Below, piece by piece: positions 35,851-44,753 of a stretch of 64,000 bases of DNA. Under the pieces are notes generated by a model, which ran no database searches, was not told the DNA's origin, and saw only the letters and a list, made by a program, of their open reading frames with translations. This DNA comes from Chloroflexota bacterium (GTDB taxonomy: Bacteria; Chloroflexota; Anaerolineae; Aggregatilineales; Phototrophicaceae): assembly GCA_011523735.1 (NCBI GenBank), contig WTGB01000027.1, positions 1 through 64,000 of the forward strand. Direction: 5' to 3'. How positions within the stretch are numbered: the stretch's first letter is position 1; each line of letters opens with the position of its first letter. The position numbers and the translations under genes were made by a program.

Positions 35851-38800
35851 ATCAACGAGAGCGTAATTTTTGTTTCTTACCACAATATTAATATTGCCTA
35901 TGCCTTTCAGCTTGCCACTTTGCTGATTCGCTATTATCGCAACGTATGGCTGGACCGATATGAAATTGAGCCGAGCGCTGATTGGGAAAATGGGATTCGC
36001 GATGCTCGCGCGCGTGCTACCGCTGTCATTGCCATCGTCTCGGATGACTATTTGCAGTCGGCATATTGTCGATCTGAATTCGAATACTTCCGTGAGCATG
36101 GTATTGCTGTCACGGCAGTGATAGCGGGTGATTTCTCGACTGAGGAGATCAACAACTTTACCTTTAACGACTGGGTCGACTTTCGTCGTTGGTTCGACAA
36201 TCCAAACGACCTTAGTGTGGAGAACCTGCTAAGTCAGTTTCCACAATCGGATTCGGTACCGCAGACCGGCGAACGTCTCGACTATTTGCGGCAGTTCATT
36301 CAGAAGATAGAACTCGCCTTCTCCAAAATGCCGACATCCTGGGCAGCTATGCGAAATAGCGAGGCGCCGAATGCGAGCGATATCAAGCCCCGCGCGCTTC
36401 ACACTGGCTTGCTGCATGAATGGGATTTCACAGCCGCAAAGGCAGGCAAGGTCATGCCGCTGTCTAATCTGGAGAGTTGGACACAGACTGAATCGCAGTT
36501 TGCAATTATCGGAGAAGCGGGCAGCGGCAAGACATTCTTTGCAAGACTATTGGCGCTGACGCAAGCACATGTCGCGCTAAGGGACGAGCGCGCAGCATTG
36601 CCCATTTGGTTTGACATGGCGCGTTGGGATGCGAGCACGGGCTCCCCTGACGCCTTCATTGAAGCAAACTGGCCTCTGCTCTCCTATTGGCAACACTGGA
36701 TAGAGAGCAAACCGGCCCTGATTGTCCTCGACAATTGGAGTGACTTCTGCAGCGCCTACCCCGGCTACGCGGCCGAGGTCAACAATTGGATCGATATGAG
36801 CCCAAATCAACGCTTTATTCTGCTGTCGAATCAGCCAAGCAGCGTAGGCCTTGCCCTGCCGACAGTGCAGATCAACCGGATTAGCGCGCCGCTGGCGCAG
36901 AAATTCGCAAGCGGGGTATTGACGCTAGAGCAGCAGAATAGTTTTCGGCAACTCCTGCGGCAAAAAGACGCTCTCATAAGCGACAGCCCTTTGGCCTATC
37001 TATCAATCGGCTTTGAGCTGCTGTCGGCGGACCGGGCTCTGGCTAATAATCAGTGGCAGCAGAATCCTCTCTCGGCGCTTCTCCGTTTGCGCGGTCAGCA
37101 GATATCGGCTGCCACCTACGGATTACGCGCGGAGGCAGTTCTGACCGGGCTTGAAGAGCTGGCCTGGTCGATGATGCAGCAGGACAAGCATCGGTATATG
37201 TCACGTAATGCCGCTCGGGATATCATGCGCGATGCCCGCGTCATTGAATATGCGCTGGCGATTGGTCTACTTGTCGAGAGCGGCTCATTGCTTCGATTTG
37301 AATCGGAGCTGCTTCAATGGTATTTGGCTGCAGAGAGCATCAAAAGTGATGGGCTAATCAAATATCTCGCGCGCCCCACTTTTGATGAGGAATCGAGCAG
37401 AGCGCCATGCAAGTGGGATGTGCTGACTTTGCTTATAGTGGACTCTCTCAGGGAAGAGAGCCGCCTGCGGGTTGTAGACCAAATCGCTGACATCGATCCT
37501 TTCCTGGCGGGCATGTGTCTGCGGCGGCACCCGGGAGCTTACCACAGCTACCGGGAAACCCTGGTCGAGAAACTGGTTGATTTCTCCGCGCAAAATGCCG
37601 CTGCGCGGGGGGCATTCCGCCGCGCCATCGCAAATTATGCGGGGCCAGATATAACCGCAGAATTGCTCATTGCTCAGATGAGCCGGCTAGACAACCAACA
37701 GCAATTGTGGCTCTGGTATGAGATTGGCGCCCTGCCGCTGGAATTGCCGGTTGATTTCATTGAGCGCGTCGCAGGTGTCGATCGTGACGGGGCGATATCC
37801 GCCGCTGATCAACTTGCGCCATACAGCTTGTCACGTTCAGTCGCTTACCTGGTTGCGCTTTCACAACAGGATGATGTCAATCTGCGTCGCAATGCGATAT
37901 GGATTCTCGGTGAACTGAAGTATTTGCCAACAGCGATTCTGCTCCTGGATTACCTAGACGAAGCGGAGCGGGGCGACATCGAAACCATCCTGCTTTCGTT
38001 GATGAAATTCGCCTACTCGGAGATATTTGCGCGTGTGCTGCGCTGGTCGCAAGAAAACCCCGAGTATCGCGTTTCTGTGCTATCGGCGCTTTCAGCCCGC
38101 AAGCGCTGGGTGACGAGTCGTTTGCTCTCACTTGCTGATGCCAAGCGGCTGACATTGGAACCGGAGTTTTACGATATTGCGGTCAATACTCCAGAGCGCC
38201 ATATCGCCATCGGCTTAGCGCAAATCGCTGCAGAATATGTAGATTTGCCCGAGGCAGTTGAAATGGCTGTGTTATCCGCCAGTAATGCCGCGAGTCTGCA
38301 TCAGCGTGCGGCAAGCGCGATCAAGCATTTGCCCAATCGAGAAGGATTCCAGCAGTTGCTTGATGACATCGCGAAAGTGCTGCGCGATCCGCCGGAGGCG
38401 ACTGTCATTGCAGGCAGCAATATCGATGCGCTGCTGTACGGAGAACCTGTATTCGATAATATCTCAGCACAGACGGCAAGGGCATCGGCAGGTAGCCGCC
38501 CCTTTGAGTTAACTGACCAACTGCGCCACAGCGATTGGCAGCAACGACATCGAGCAGTAAATCAGTTGACTAGCTATCCGACGGAAGAGTCGCTGCCCCT
38601 GTTATTGGAAGCGACGGCGGACACTGACAAACGTGTGCGGCTGGCAGCCTATGAAATCCTTTCTCAATTTGAAGGCGAGGTCGCCGCGCAGAAAGCTGTG
38701 GTCGCGGCGCTTTCGGATCCCGATATCGAACTCGTTACGGCGGTAACAAAGCTATTACTTGGCATGACGCTTATTGATTATGATGTGCTGTATGAATTGC

Positions 38801-39801
38801 TGGAAAGCGCGAATCCGGTGACGGTTGCCGCGGCGACAACGATACTAGGAGCGTCACGAAAACGGCAGGCGATTGATGAATTGAGTCGACTGCTGAACGA
38901 CGGGCGGCAGCCGGCGCAAGGTGGTCCGACCATTGGGCAGAGGGCGCGTGAAGCCATTGACAGACTTGAAGCATCGGTAATGGTAGGTGACGATTCCCGC
39001 CGCAATAGCACAGGAATTGTCGGTAGCGGGCAAAGCAGGTACAGTGCCGAGGAGAAGGTTCTGCGTACGCTGCAGGTGTTGCGCGATGACGATTGGGGCC
39101 GTACGCAGAAGGCGGCGAAGTTCTTGCGCAAGTTTGCTCGTCACATGCGGGATCAAGGCAATGGCGAGGTCAGGCAATTGCTCTGCGGCGCCTTGAGCGA
39201 TGCGAATTGGAGTGTACGTTGGGCGGCGGCGGAAGCACTGGCGGTGCTGCATGATCGTTCCGCGATTCCACCGCTTAGCGCCAGATTGCGGGACGCTAGC
39301 TGGATTGTTCAGGTGTCGGTAGTTCGCGCTCTGATTGAGTTAGAAGCGGTGGAATCGGCAACGCAGGTTTTGCCACTCTTGCAGAGCCGTCACAGTCAAG
39401 TGCGTGAAGCGGCAGCGGAAGCACTTGGCGAATTCAAGGGCAAACTGGCGATACAACCCTTGGGAAACGCGCTAACACAGGATCCTGATGACTTCGTCCG
39501 CTTGGCGGCTTTAAAGTCCATCTGCCAGATAGGCGCAGACGATATCCGTTCCTGGTTGGAATTGGCGCTGAGCGATAGCTACTTGCATATTCGGCTGTTT
39601 GCGATGGGTCAACTGAGCCATGAGATGGACGCAAGTGACCTTCCCATCCTGCGGAAACTGCTCGAAGACGACGAGGCGCCATCTTATGAAACTGAATCGC
39701 TGCGTGACCTGGCGATACAGACGCTTAAACGGATAGACAATCCGGATTGCCGCACGCTTCTGGATGCGCTTCATGCAACTGAAGAACGGGCGGGCGCATG
39801 A
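35851..39801 (+). CDS. TIR domain - STAND NTPase - HEAT repeat protein
   Basis: Large NLR-like protein, 1316 residues from the start used here. Residues 4-140 form a TIR domain: SVIFVSYHNINIAYA, then ADWENGIRDARARATAVIAIVSDDYL and YCRSEFEYF, whose Glu76 sits where NAD-cleaving TIRs have the catalytic glutamate. An NTPase follows with Walker A GEAGSGKT at 221-228 and Walker B ALIVLD at 289-294. From about residue 680 to the end there are HEAT-like helical repeats (for example VRWAAAEALAVLHDRSAIPPL), probably the sensor. The first in-frame ATG, GTG or TTG is a TTG at 35920, inside the TIR fold, so the true start is probably a near-cognate codon such as ATC at 35851. It overlaps the next gene by four bases. 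Confidence 0.85.
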   Translation: MNESVIFVSYHNINIAYAFQLATLLIRYYRNVWLDRYEIEPSADWENGIRDARARATAVIAIVSDDYLQSAYCRSEFEYFREHGIAVTAVIAGDFSTEEINNFTFNDWVDFRRWFDNPNDLSVENLLSQFPQSDSVPQTGERLDYLRQFIQKIELAFSKMPTSWAAMRNSEAPNASDIKPRALHTGLLHEWDFTAAKAGKVMPLSNLESWTQTESQFAIIGEAGSGKTFFARLLALTQAHVALRDERAALPIWFDMARWDASTGSPDAFIEANWPLLSYWQHWIESKPALIVLDNWSDFCSAYPGYAAEVNNWIDMSPNQRFILLSNQPSSVGLALPTVQINRISAPLAQKFASGVLTLEQQNSFRQLLRQKDALISDSPLAYLSIGFELLSADRALANNQWQQNPLSALLRLRGQQISAATYGLRAEAVLTGLEELAWSMMQQDKHRYMSRNAARDIMRDARVIEYALAIGLLVESGSLLRFESELLQWYLAAESIKSDGLIKYLARPTFDEESSRAPCKWDVLTLLIVDSLREESRLRVVDQIADIDPFLAGMCLRRHPGAYHSYRETLVEKLVDFSAQNAAARGAFRRAIANYAGPDITAELLIAQMSRLDNQQQLWLWYEIGALPLELPVDFIERVAGVDRDGAISAADQLAPYSLSRSVAYLVALSQQDDVNLRRNAIWILGELKYLPTAILLLDYLDEAERGDIETILLSLMKFAYSEIFARVLRWSQENPEYRVSVLSALSARKRWVTSRLLSLADAKRLTLEPEFYDIAVNTPERHIAIGLAQIAAEYVDLPEAVEMAVLSASNAASLHQRAASAIKHLPNREGFQQLLDDIAKVLRDPPEATVIAGSNIDALLYGEPVFDNISAQTARASAGSRPFELTDQLRHSDWQQRHRAVNQLTSYPTEESLPLLLEATADTDKRVRLAAYEILSQFEGEVAAQKAVVAALSDPDIELVTAVTKLLLGMTLIDYDVLYELLESANPVTVAAATTILGASRKRQAIDELSRLLNDGRQPAQGGPTIGQRAREAIDRLEASVMVGDDSRRNSTGIVGSGQSRYSAEEKVLRTLQVLRDDDWGRTQKAAKFLRKFARHMRDQGNGEVRQLLCGALSDANWSVRWAAAEALAVLHDRSAIPPLSARLRDASWIVQVSVVRALIELEAVESATQVLPLLQSRHSQVREAAAEALGEFKGKLAIQPLGNALTQDPDDFVRLAALKSICQIGADDIRSWLELALSDSYLHIRLFAMGQLSHEMDASDLPILRKLLEDDEAPSYETESLRDLAIQTLKRIDNPDCRTLLDALHATEERAGA

Positions 39802-41528
39802 AGATCTTCGTAAGTTATGCGCGTGTGGACAAGCCTTACTGCATCCGCATCATCGAAACCTTGCATGCGCATGAAGTCTGGTATGACCAGCGCCTCTACG
39901 CCGGACAGGACTGGTGGAAGGAGATACTGCGGCGTCTGGAATGGTGCGAAGTATTCGTGTATTTGTTGTCGCCGGATTCCGTGGCCTCGCTCTACTGTCG
40001 CCGCGAATTGGAGTTGGCGCTGCGCTTAAAGCGGGACATCATCCCAGTGTTGATAAACAGTGAGACTGTGCTGCCAGAGACGATGAAGGACTGGCAATAT
40101 GTCGACTTGTGCGACAACCTGACGGTTGAGAATGTCTCGCAGTTGCTCAACGCGATCCTTGTGGTGGAGCGGCAAAGGGCAACGGCGCCAGCGACAACGC
40201 CCGTAGCTGACGAAGGAAGGACCAGTCCAGCCGCTTCTGCGAATCCCGTTGGGTTAATCAGCGAAGGCGTACGTGCCCTGGAGGATGGCGAGTTTGACAA
40301 AGCTGTTATGTTGTTGAAGCAAGCAAAGGCGAGCGGCTATGAATCGCGTTTTGTCCGGCTGGACAAGCTGCTGCGGATTGCTGAATCTGCTCTCAATGAG
40401 CGGAGCCAAACGCGGGAAGTGGAGCGCGAATACCAGCACATCGTTGCTTTGTTCGCTTTTGAAAGCACACGCCAATTGGCTTGCGAGGCATTGGCGGAGT
40501 TTCAGCGAGAATTCGGCGATTACGATCCGCAAGGGTTGCGGGGCCTCTGTGATACGGGAACGCCGTCACACAGCGCCACCGGAAGCGCGATTCGACCTGC
40601 TAACAATCATCGGAAGGTTTCTGTCGCGAGACCAGCACAGGCAAAGACACAACTTCTGAATCATTCACCATCAGCGCGTGCGACCAGCCAAGCAGCCCCT
40701 CTGAGACAAGCGGTTGCGTCTATCGAGAAGGCGGAGATTCAGCCAGCAGCACAAGTGGAAGCGCCACTCGCGGGACAGACCGTCGACGATGCTGACACGC
40801 CGCTAACGGTCAAAGAAGTCTTGCCTATGCTACAATGGTGTGACATTCCGCATGGCACAGTGACGATATCAAGTATCGTTGGCGCGGACGAAGACTTCGG
40901 TGAGATGACCGTGCCGGTTGACAGTTTTGTCATGAGCAAGTTTCCGGTGACCAACGCGCAATTTGCCATTTTCGCGCGGGCCGAAGACGGATACCGGAAT
41001 CCACGCTGGTGGAGTTTTTCGCCACATGCGCAGCGCTGGTTTCGGCTAGGCAAAGGAGTAGCGCAATCACGCTTCAAAGGTGACGAGTTGCCGCGTGAAA
41101 ATGTTAATTGGTACGAAGCGATGGCTTTCGCGAACTGGTTAGGCAGCCTGCTGAAGATGAAAGTAACATTGCCCACTCTGGCTCAATGGCAGCGGGCCGC
41201 CAAAGGCGACGATGACCGCTACTATCCTTGGGGTGATGATTACGACGAAGATCATTGCAATACGTTGGAAACGGGCTTAAAGACGACCACGCCAGTCAAT
41301 CGCTATCACAAGGGCGCAAGCCCTTACGGCGTATTTGATATGGCGGGAAACGTATGGGAGTGGACAGCGAATACGGCCGCGGCGGAAGAGGGGCGGGATC
41401 ACCGGCGGGCGGTGGCGGGCGGCAGTTTCGTCAGCCCATGCGACCGCGCCCAGACCGCGTTCCGCTATTATCTAGATCCACGGGTACGCTATTCTTCGAT
41501 TGGCATTCGACTGGTTGGCTTGACCTAG
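39798..41528 (+). CDS. TIR domain - FGE-sulfatase-like protein
   Basis: 576 residues. Residues 1-120 are a TIR domain opening MKIFVSYARVDKPY, with Glu70 in YCRRELELAL at the catalytic-glutamate position. Residues 150-250 are helical and repeat-like (GVRALEDGEFDKAVMLLKQAK). A Pro/Ala/Gln-rich linker leads to an FGE-sulfatase/SUMF1-type domain at about 347-576 with FVMSKFPVTNAQF, LPTLAQWQRAAKGDD, MAGNVWEWT and AVAGGSF. The paired cysteines of active formylglycine-generating enzymes are not both present (only Cys548 in that region), so this domain more likely binds a ligand. ATGA overlap with the upstream TIR-NTPase gene implies a joint complex. Confidence 0.87.
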   Translation: MKIFVSYARVDKPYCIRIIETLHAHEVWYDQRLYAGQDWWKEILRRLEWCEVFVYLLSPDSVASLYCRRELELALRLKRDIIPVLINSETVLPETMKDWQYVDLCDNLTVENVSQLLNAILVVERQRATAPATTPVADEGRTSPAASANPVGLISEGVRALEDGEFDKAVMLLKQAKASGYESRFVRLDKLLRIAESALNERSQTREVEREYQHIVALFAFESTRQLACEALAEFQREFGDYDPQGLRGLCDTGTPSHSATGSAIRPANNHRKVSVARPAQAKTQLLNHSPSARATSQAAPLRQAVASIEKAEIQPAAQVEAPLAGQTVDDADTPLTVKEVLPMLQWCDIPHGTVTISSIVGADEDFGEMTVPVDSFVMSKFPVTNAQFAIFARAEDGYRNPRWWSFSPHAQRWFRLGKGVAQSRFKGDELPRENVNWYEAMAFANWLGSLLKMKVTLPTLAQWQRAAKGDDDRYYPWGDDYDEDHCNTLETGLKTTTPVNRYHKGASPYGVFDMAGNVWEWTANTAAAEEGRDHRRAVAGGSFVSPCDRAQTAFRYYLDPRVRYSSIGIRLVGLT

Positions 41529-41568
41529 ACTAAGAACCAATTGGTCTCGGGAAAGCAAATGAAGGGAC

Positions 41569-42093
41569 ATGAAAATGAAATCGAGTGAAAATGGCCTGGA
41601 AACGACGAAACAGATCCGACCCGATATCAACATTGATATCGACCATCTATCAGTGACGGGACATGTCGTTTTCGCCGGTCGCGATGGTCAAGTCAAAGTG
41701 CAGACCGGCGGCGATGTGGCGCAGCATACGAACCAAACAGTCACTGTCGGTGGTGTTGAGACGACGCCGCAAGAATTCGACATGATGCTGCAATGCATAC
41801 GCAATGTCGAAGATACGATCAACAAAGAACAGCAACTCGCGCCGGAAACGCGTGAAGCAGCGCGGCATGACTTGCAGACAGTAGAAACCCAACTTACCGC
41901 CTCTAAGAAACCTAACCCAAGAATCTTGCTGCGAGCGGCGAAGTCGCTTCTCCGCTTCTCCCCTGCCCTGACGGCTGCCGCCTTAACCCTATTTGATCAG
42001 CCGCTAGTTGGCGCAATCCTGGCCAGCGCCGGTGAGGTTGCCATTAACTTCCACGAAGCAATCATGCGACATCGTCCAGGGAAAAAGATCTGA
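41569..42093 (+). CDS. Small protein with a GHVVFAGRD motif, TIR/NACHT locus
   Basis: 174 residues, no recognised family. Residues 20-45 read INIDIDHLSVTGHVVFAGRDG, a short beta-rich stretch repeated in the downstream NACHT protein (residues 170-193). A helical, charged region follows (about 65-125). The C-terminus is hydrophobic (LLRFSPALTAAALTLF and LVGAILASAGEVAINF), perhaps membrane-active. An ATG two codons later (41575) has better spacing to AAGGGA. It lies 40 bases after the TIR-FGE gene on the same strand. It could be an adaptor or effector in the system; that is inferred from context. Confidence 0.7.
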   Translation: MKMKSSENGLETTKQIRPDINIDIDHLSVTGHVVFAGRDGQVKVQTGGDVAQHTNQTVTVGGVETTPQEFDMMLQCIRNVEDTINKEQQLAPETREAARHDLQTVETQLTASKKPNPRILLRAAKSLLRFSPALTAAALTLFDQPLVGAILASAGEVAINFHEAIMRHRPGKKI

Positions 42094-42173
42094 TCTTGAC
42101 CTCAATAGCACGAAGACGTTGTATCTGCTCCATAAGAGGGAAGCTGTTTCATGTCGACATTACAACCAAACAT

Positions 42174-42190
42174 CCTAATCACTGATTAGG
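42174..42190. repeat. Short inverted repeat before the NACHT gene
   Basis: CCTAATC (42174-42180) and GATTAGG (42184-42190) form a perfect 7-bp inverted repeat with a 3-base centre, 25 bases before the NACHT start. No T tract follows, so it may be an operator or a leader hairpin rather than a terminator. Confidence 0.35.
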
Positions 42191-42215
42191 TAATCTTCAT
42201 TAGCGAGACCACTTC

Positions 42216-44624
42216 ATGAATCGACAGCTTCGAAATCAATCTGCCGACGCCATCATAAAGGCGGAGACTAGAACACCTAGCCAGATGATGATCGCCTCAC
42301 CGGGTGCTTGGCGTAGCTTTGTACAGAGCAATTGGGGTCAACTCAAGAGATTGGCAGATCAATCGACACTTGATTCACCGTATCAGAAGTTGGTGATGAT
42401 GGTGTTTACGCCGGTCATGCCCAACCCGACGACGAAACTGACGCTCCTGCGGCGCCTGCTGAAGAAGTTCCGATATTGCGAGGCTTTGAGCAAGCGCATG
42501 ACCGAGATCTACCGTGACCGGAACTACAGGCGGACGGCAGAAAAACTGGCGCGGGATGAACTGCTGCCGGACAAGCTGAGCCGGGACGAAGTCGTCGGCC
42601 TGGATTGGCTCATCGTGGCGACCGGTGGGCTTGACGGCTCGGCAAATCAAGGCGCCCAAGCGATTCAATTCGCGCGCAACCTGCTGGAGGCGATGCGCGA
42701 ATACCGCGATTATCCATCGGCTGTTCGGGTGCAGGCTGGCAGCATTTCGGCGGGCGGTCATGTCATTTTTGCCGGTCAAGATGTGAATATCGTCGCCGAA
42801 CATTATCACGGCAACAAGTCAGCGCTGAAAGCCTATCTGGCGGCCGTCCGTACCGAGTGGGACATCCCAACTACAACGATTCACCCGGCCTCACAGCATC
42901 ATACGCCGGCGACGCTGCATCAACTTTATACGCCAATCGATATCTGGACAGACCAGCGTCAGTTTCATAATGTGGGCATTGAGGAGTTGAATGCCCGGCG
43001 CTATCAGGCAATTGAGAAGGACATGGGCTACGTGCGCCAGTCGGTCTTTGAGGTAATCGCCGCGCATCCTCTGATTGTCATTACCGGCGCGGCCGGCACA
43101 GGCAAGAGTTCACTTTGCCGCTACATCGTGACAGCCCTCGCCTTTGCCTGTGATCCCCGCGCGGAGCGGCAGAGCAAAGTCAAGGGCTTGGAGATGCTGG
43201 GTCCATCCTGGATCCACGGACCAATCTTGCCAATATATGTCAGTTTGCGCGACTTCGCCAATACGCCTGAGCTTTTCCCAAAATCGCTTGGCGAAGGGTC
43301 AGCAAATCACTTGCTTGATTATGTCAAACAAGCGACTGGGAATCTGGCGCCACACCTCGAAGCTTATTTGACTCAGAGCGATGTGCCGACCCATGGCAGC
43401 TTGCTGGTGCTGGACGGACTGGATGAAGTCTACGAGGAAAAGGACCGCATCATCCTGCAACGGATCATCGAGAATTGGGCTGACCGATTTCCGAATTGTC
43501 GCATCATCGTGACGAGCCGAACCTATGCCTACCGGCATGATTCGCGCTGGCGCCTGTCGGAGCGCTTCGCCTCAGCTGAATTGGCGCCTTTCACCTGGAA
43601 GCAGGTCAAGACCTACATTGAGCGCTGGTACGCGAATGTCGCCGAGAACCGCCCGAGTGTGCTTGGCGGAAGGGCGGTAGCGGCAAAACAAGCGGCGCTG
43701 ATGGCAGCCGACCTCAACAAGACTATACGCGAGACACGGGCGCTTTGGCCCCTAGCGCGACAGCCGCTGATGCTGGCTCTACTTACTTTGATTCACGAAG
43801 ACTACAAGCAGTTGCCGGACAAACGGGCTGAATTGTACGAGCATACGGTGGAACTGCTCGACCGCTGGAATATCCCCTCGCCCGCCGACAAACTGCATGA
43901 AAAGCTGGCGAATATCAATCTGGACCGGATGCGGGCGGCGCTGAAGTTGATCGCCTTCGAATTGCACTCCGAGCAACGCAGCACGCAACGCTATCCGACA
44001 ATCATTCAGCGCGCGCGCTTGCTGGACAAGTTAATCGAGCAGCAGTCGCTGGGCGGTGGCTTGGGCGCCGGGATCGAAGATGTACTGGAATATCTGGCGA
44101 CCCGCAATGGCATCCTGGTATCGGACGCGCCGAACCTGTATCGCTTCCCGCATCTGACTATTCAAGAGTACCTGGCGGCATGCGCCCTGCTTGAATTTTA
44201 CGATGAATGCAAAATGCCCGCGGACTTATATGCGCCGGGAAGCGAAGGCTGGACCTTCCCGCAGAATGTCGTCGCCTTGCTCTGTCATGATTATGCACGC
44301 TGGCGGAATGTCGTTTTGTTCGCTGGCGCCATCATCGCGGCTGGCAAGTGGCAAGACATGCGTTGGCATCTCATAGATGAACTTCTGCCAAGGAATCCCG
44401 ATGCGGCGCTCACAGAACAGGATTTACATTGCATTAGCGTTGCCGCCGAGATCTGGGGGGAAAGCTGGCTAAAATCCCGCACCCGCAGTCAATTTATCAT
44501 CGAGTCGCATCTCGTCCGTTGTTTGTGCCAAATCCACGGCGACGAACGGATTGACGCGCCGGAACGGGCGAACAATTACTCCATTCTTGCTCACTTGATG
44601 AAGAACCAGCCCGCGCGCGCTTGA
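42216..44624 (+). CDS. NACHT-domain NTPase
   Basis: 802-residue STAND NTPase. Residues 1-165 are helical and unassigned. Residues 170-193 contain VQAGSISAGGHVIFAGQDVNIV, matching the small upstream protein. The NACHT domain has Walker A GAAGTGKS at 291-298, Walker B LLVLDGLDE at 396-404 with the small residue and acid pair typical of NACHT, and TSRTYAYR as sensor 1. The helical C-terminal part includes RFPHLTIQEYLAACALL, the conserved NACHT winged-helix/helical signature. No obvious C-terminal repeat sensor follows. NACHT proteins of this kind act in antiphage defence. It appears to be the last gene of the locus. Confidence 0.88.
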   Translation: MNRQLRNQSADAIIKAETRTPSQMMIASPGAWRSFVQSNWGQLKRLADQSTLDSPYQKLVMMVFTPVMPNPTTKLTLLRRLLKKFRYCEALSKRMTEIYRDRNYRRTAEKLARDELLPDKLSRDEVVGLDWLIVATGGLDGSANQGAQAIQFARNLLEAMREYRDYPSAVRVQAGSISAGGHVIFAGQDVNIVAEHYHGNKSALKAYLAAVRTEWDIPTTTIHPASQHHTPATLHQLYTPIDIWTDQRQFHNVGIEELNARRYQAIEKDMGYVRQSVFEVIAAHPLIVITGAAGTGKSSLCRYIVTALAFACDPRAERQSKVKGLEMLGPSWIHGPILPIYVSLRDFANTPELFPKSLGEGSANHLLDYVKQATGNLAPHLEAYLTQSDVPTHGSLLVLDGLDEVYEEKDRIILQRIIENWADRFPNCRIIVTSRTYAYRHDSRWRLSERFASAELAPFTWKQVKTYIERWYANVAENRPSVLGGRAVAAKQAALMAADLNKTIRETRALWPLARQPLMLALLTLIHEDYKQLPDKRAELYEHTVELLDRWNIPSPADKLHEKLANINLDRMRAALKLIAFELHSEQRSTQRYPTIIQRARLLDKLIEQQSLGGGLGAGIEDVLEYLATRNGILVSDAPNLYRFPHLTIQEYLAACALLEFYDECKMPADLYAPGSEGWTFPQNVVALLCHDYARWRNVVLFAGAIIAAGKWQDMRWHLIDELLPRNPDAALTEQDLHCISVAAEIWGESWLKSRTRSQFIIESHLVRCLCQIHGDERIDAPERANNYSILAHLMKNQPARA

Positions 44625-44666
44625 CGCAGCGGCAGAACAACACTAGATTGTCTATTGAACATCGCA

Positions 44667-44682
44667 GCTCGTAAAAACGAGC
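44667..44682 (+). other. Hairpin after the NACHT gene
   Basis: GCTCGT (44667-44672) and ACGAGC (44677-44682) pair around AAAA. No T tract follows, so termination here is uncertain. Confidence 0.3.
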
Positions 44683-44753
44683 AATCTCCCAGACATGGTA
44701 TCTGAGACTGGCGGAGAAATAACGCGAATAATTCGTATCGAGGGAGGAAATCA

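Noticed and set aside
35920-39801. Annotating the TIR-NTPase from the TTG at 35920
   Set aside because: That start removes the first beta strand of the TIR domain, which is clearly encoded upstream in the same frame.
39798-41528. FGE-like domain as target of a diversity-generating retroelement
   Set aside because: No reverse transcriptase, template repeat or adenine-rich variable repeat was found nearby.
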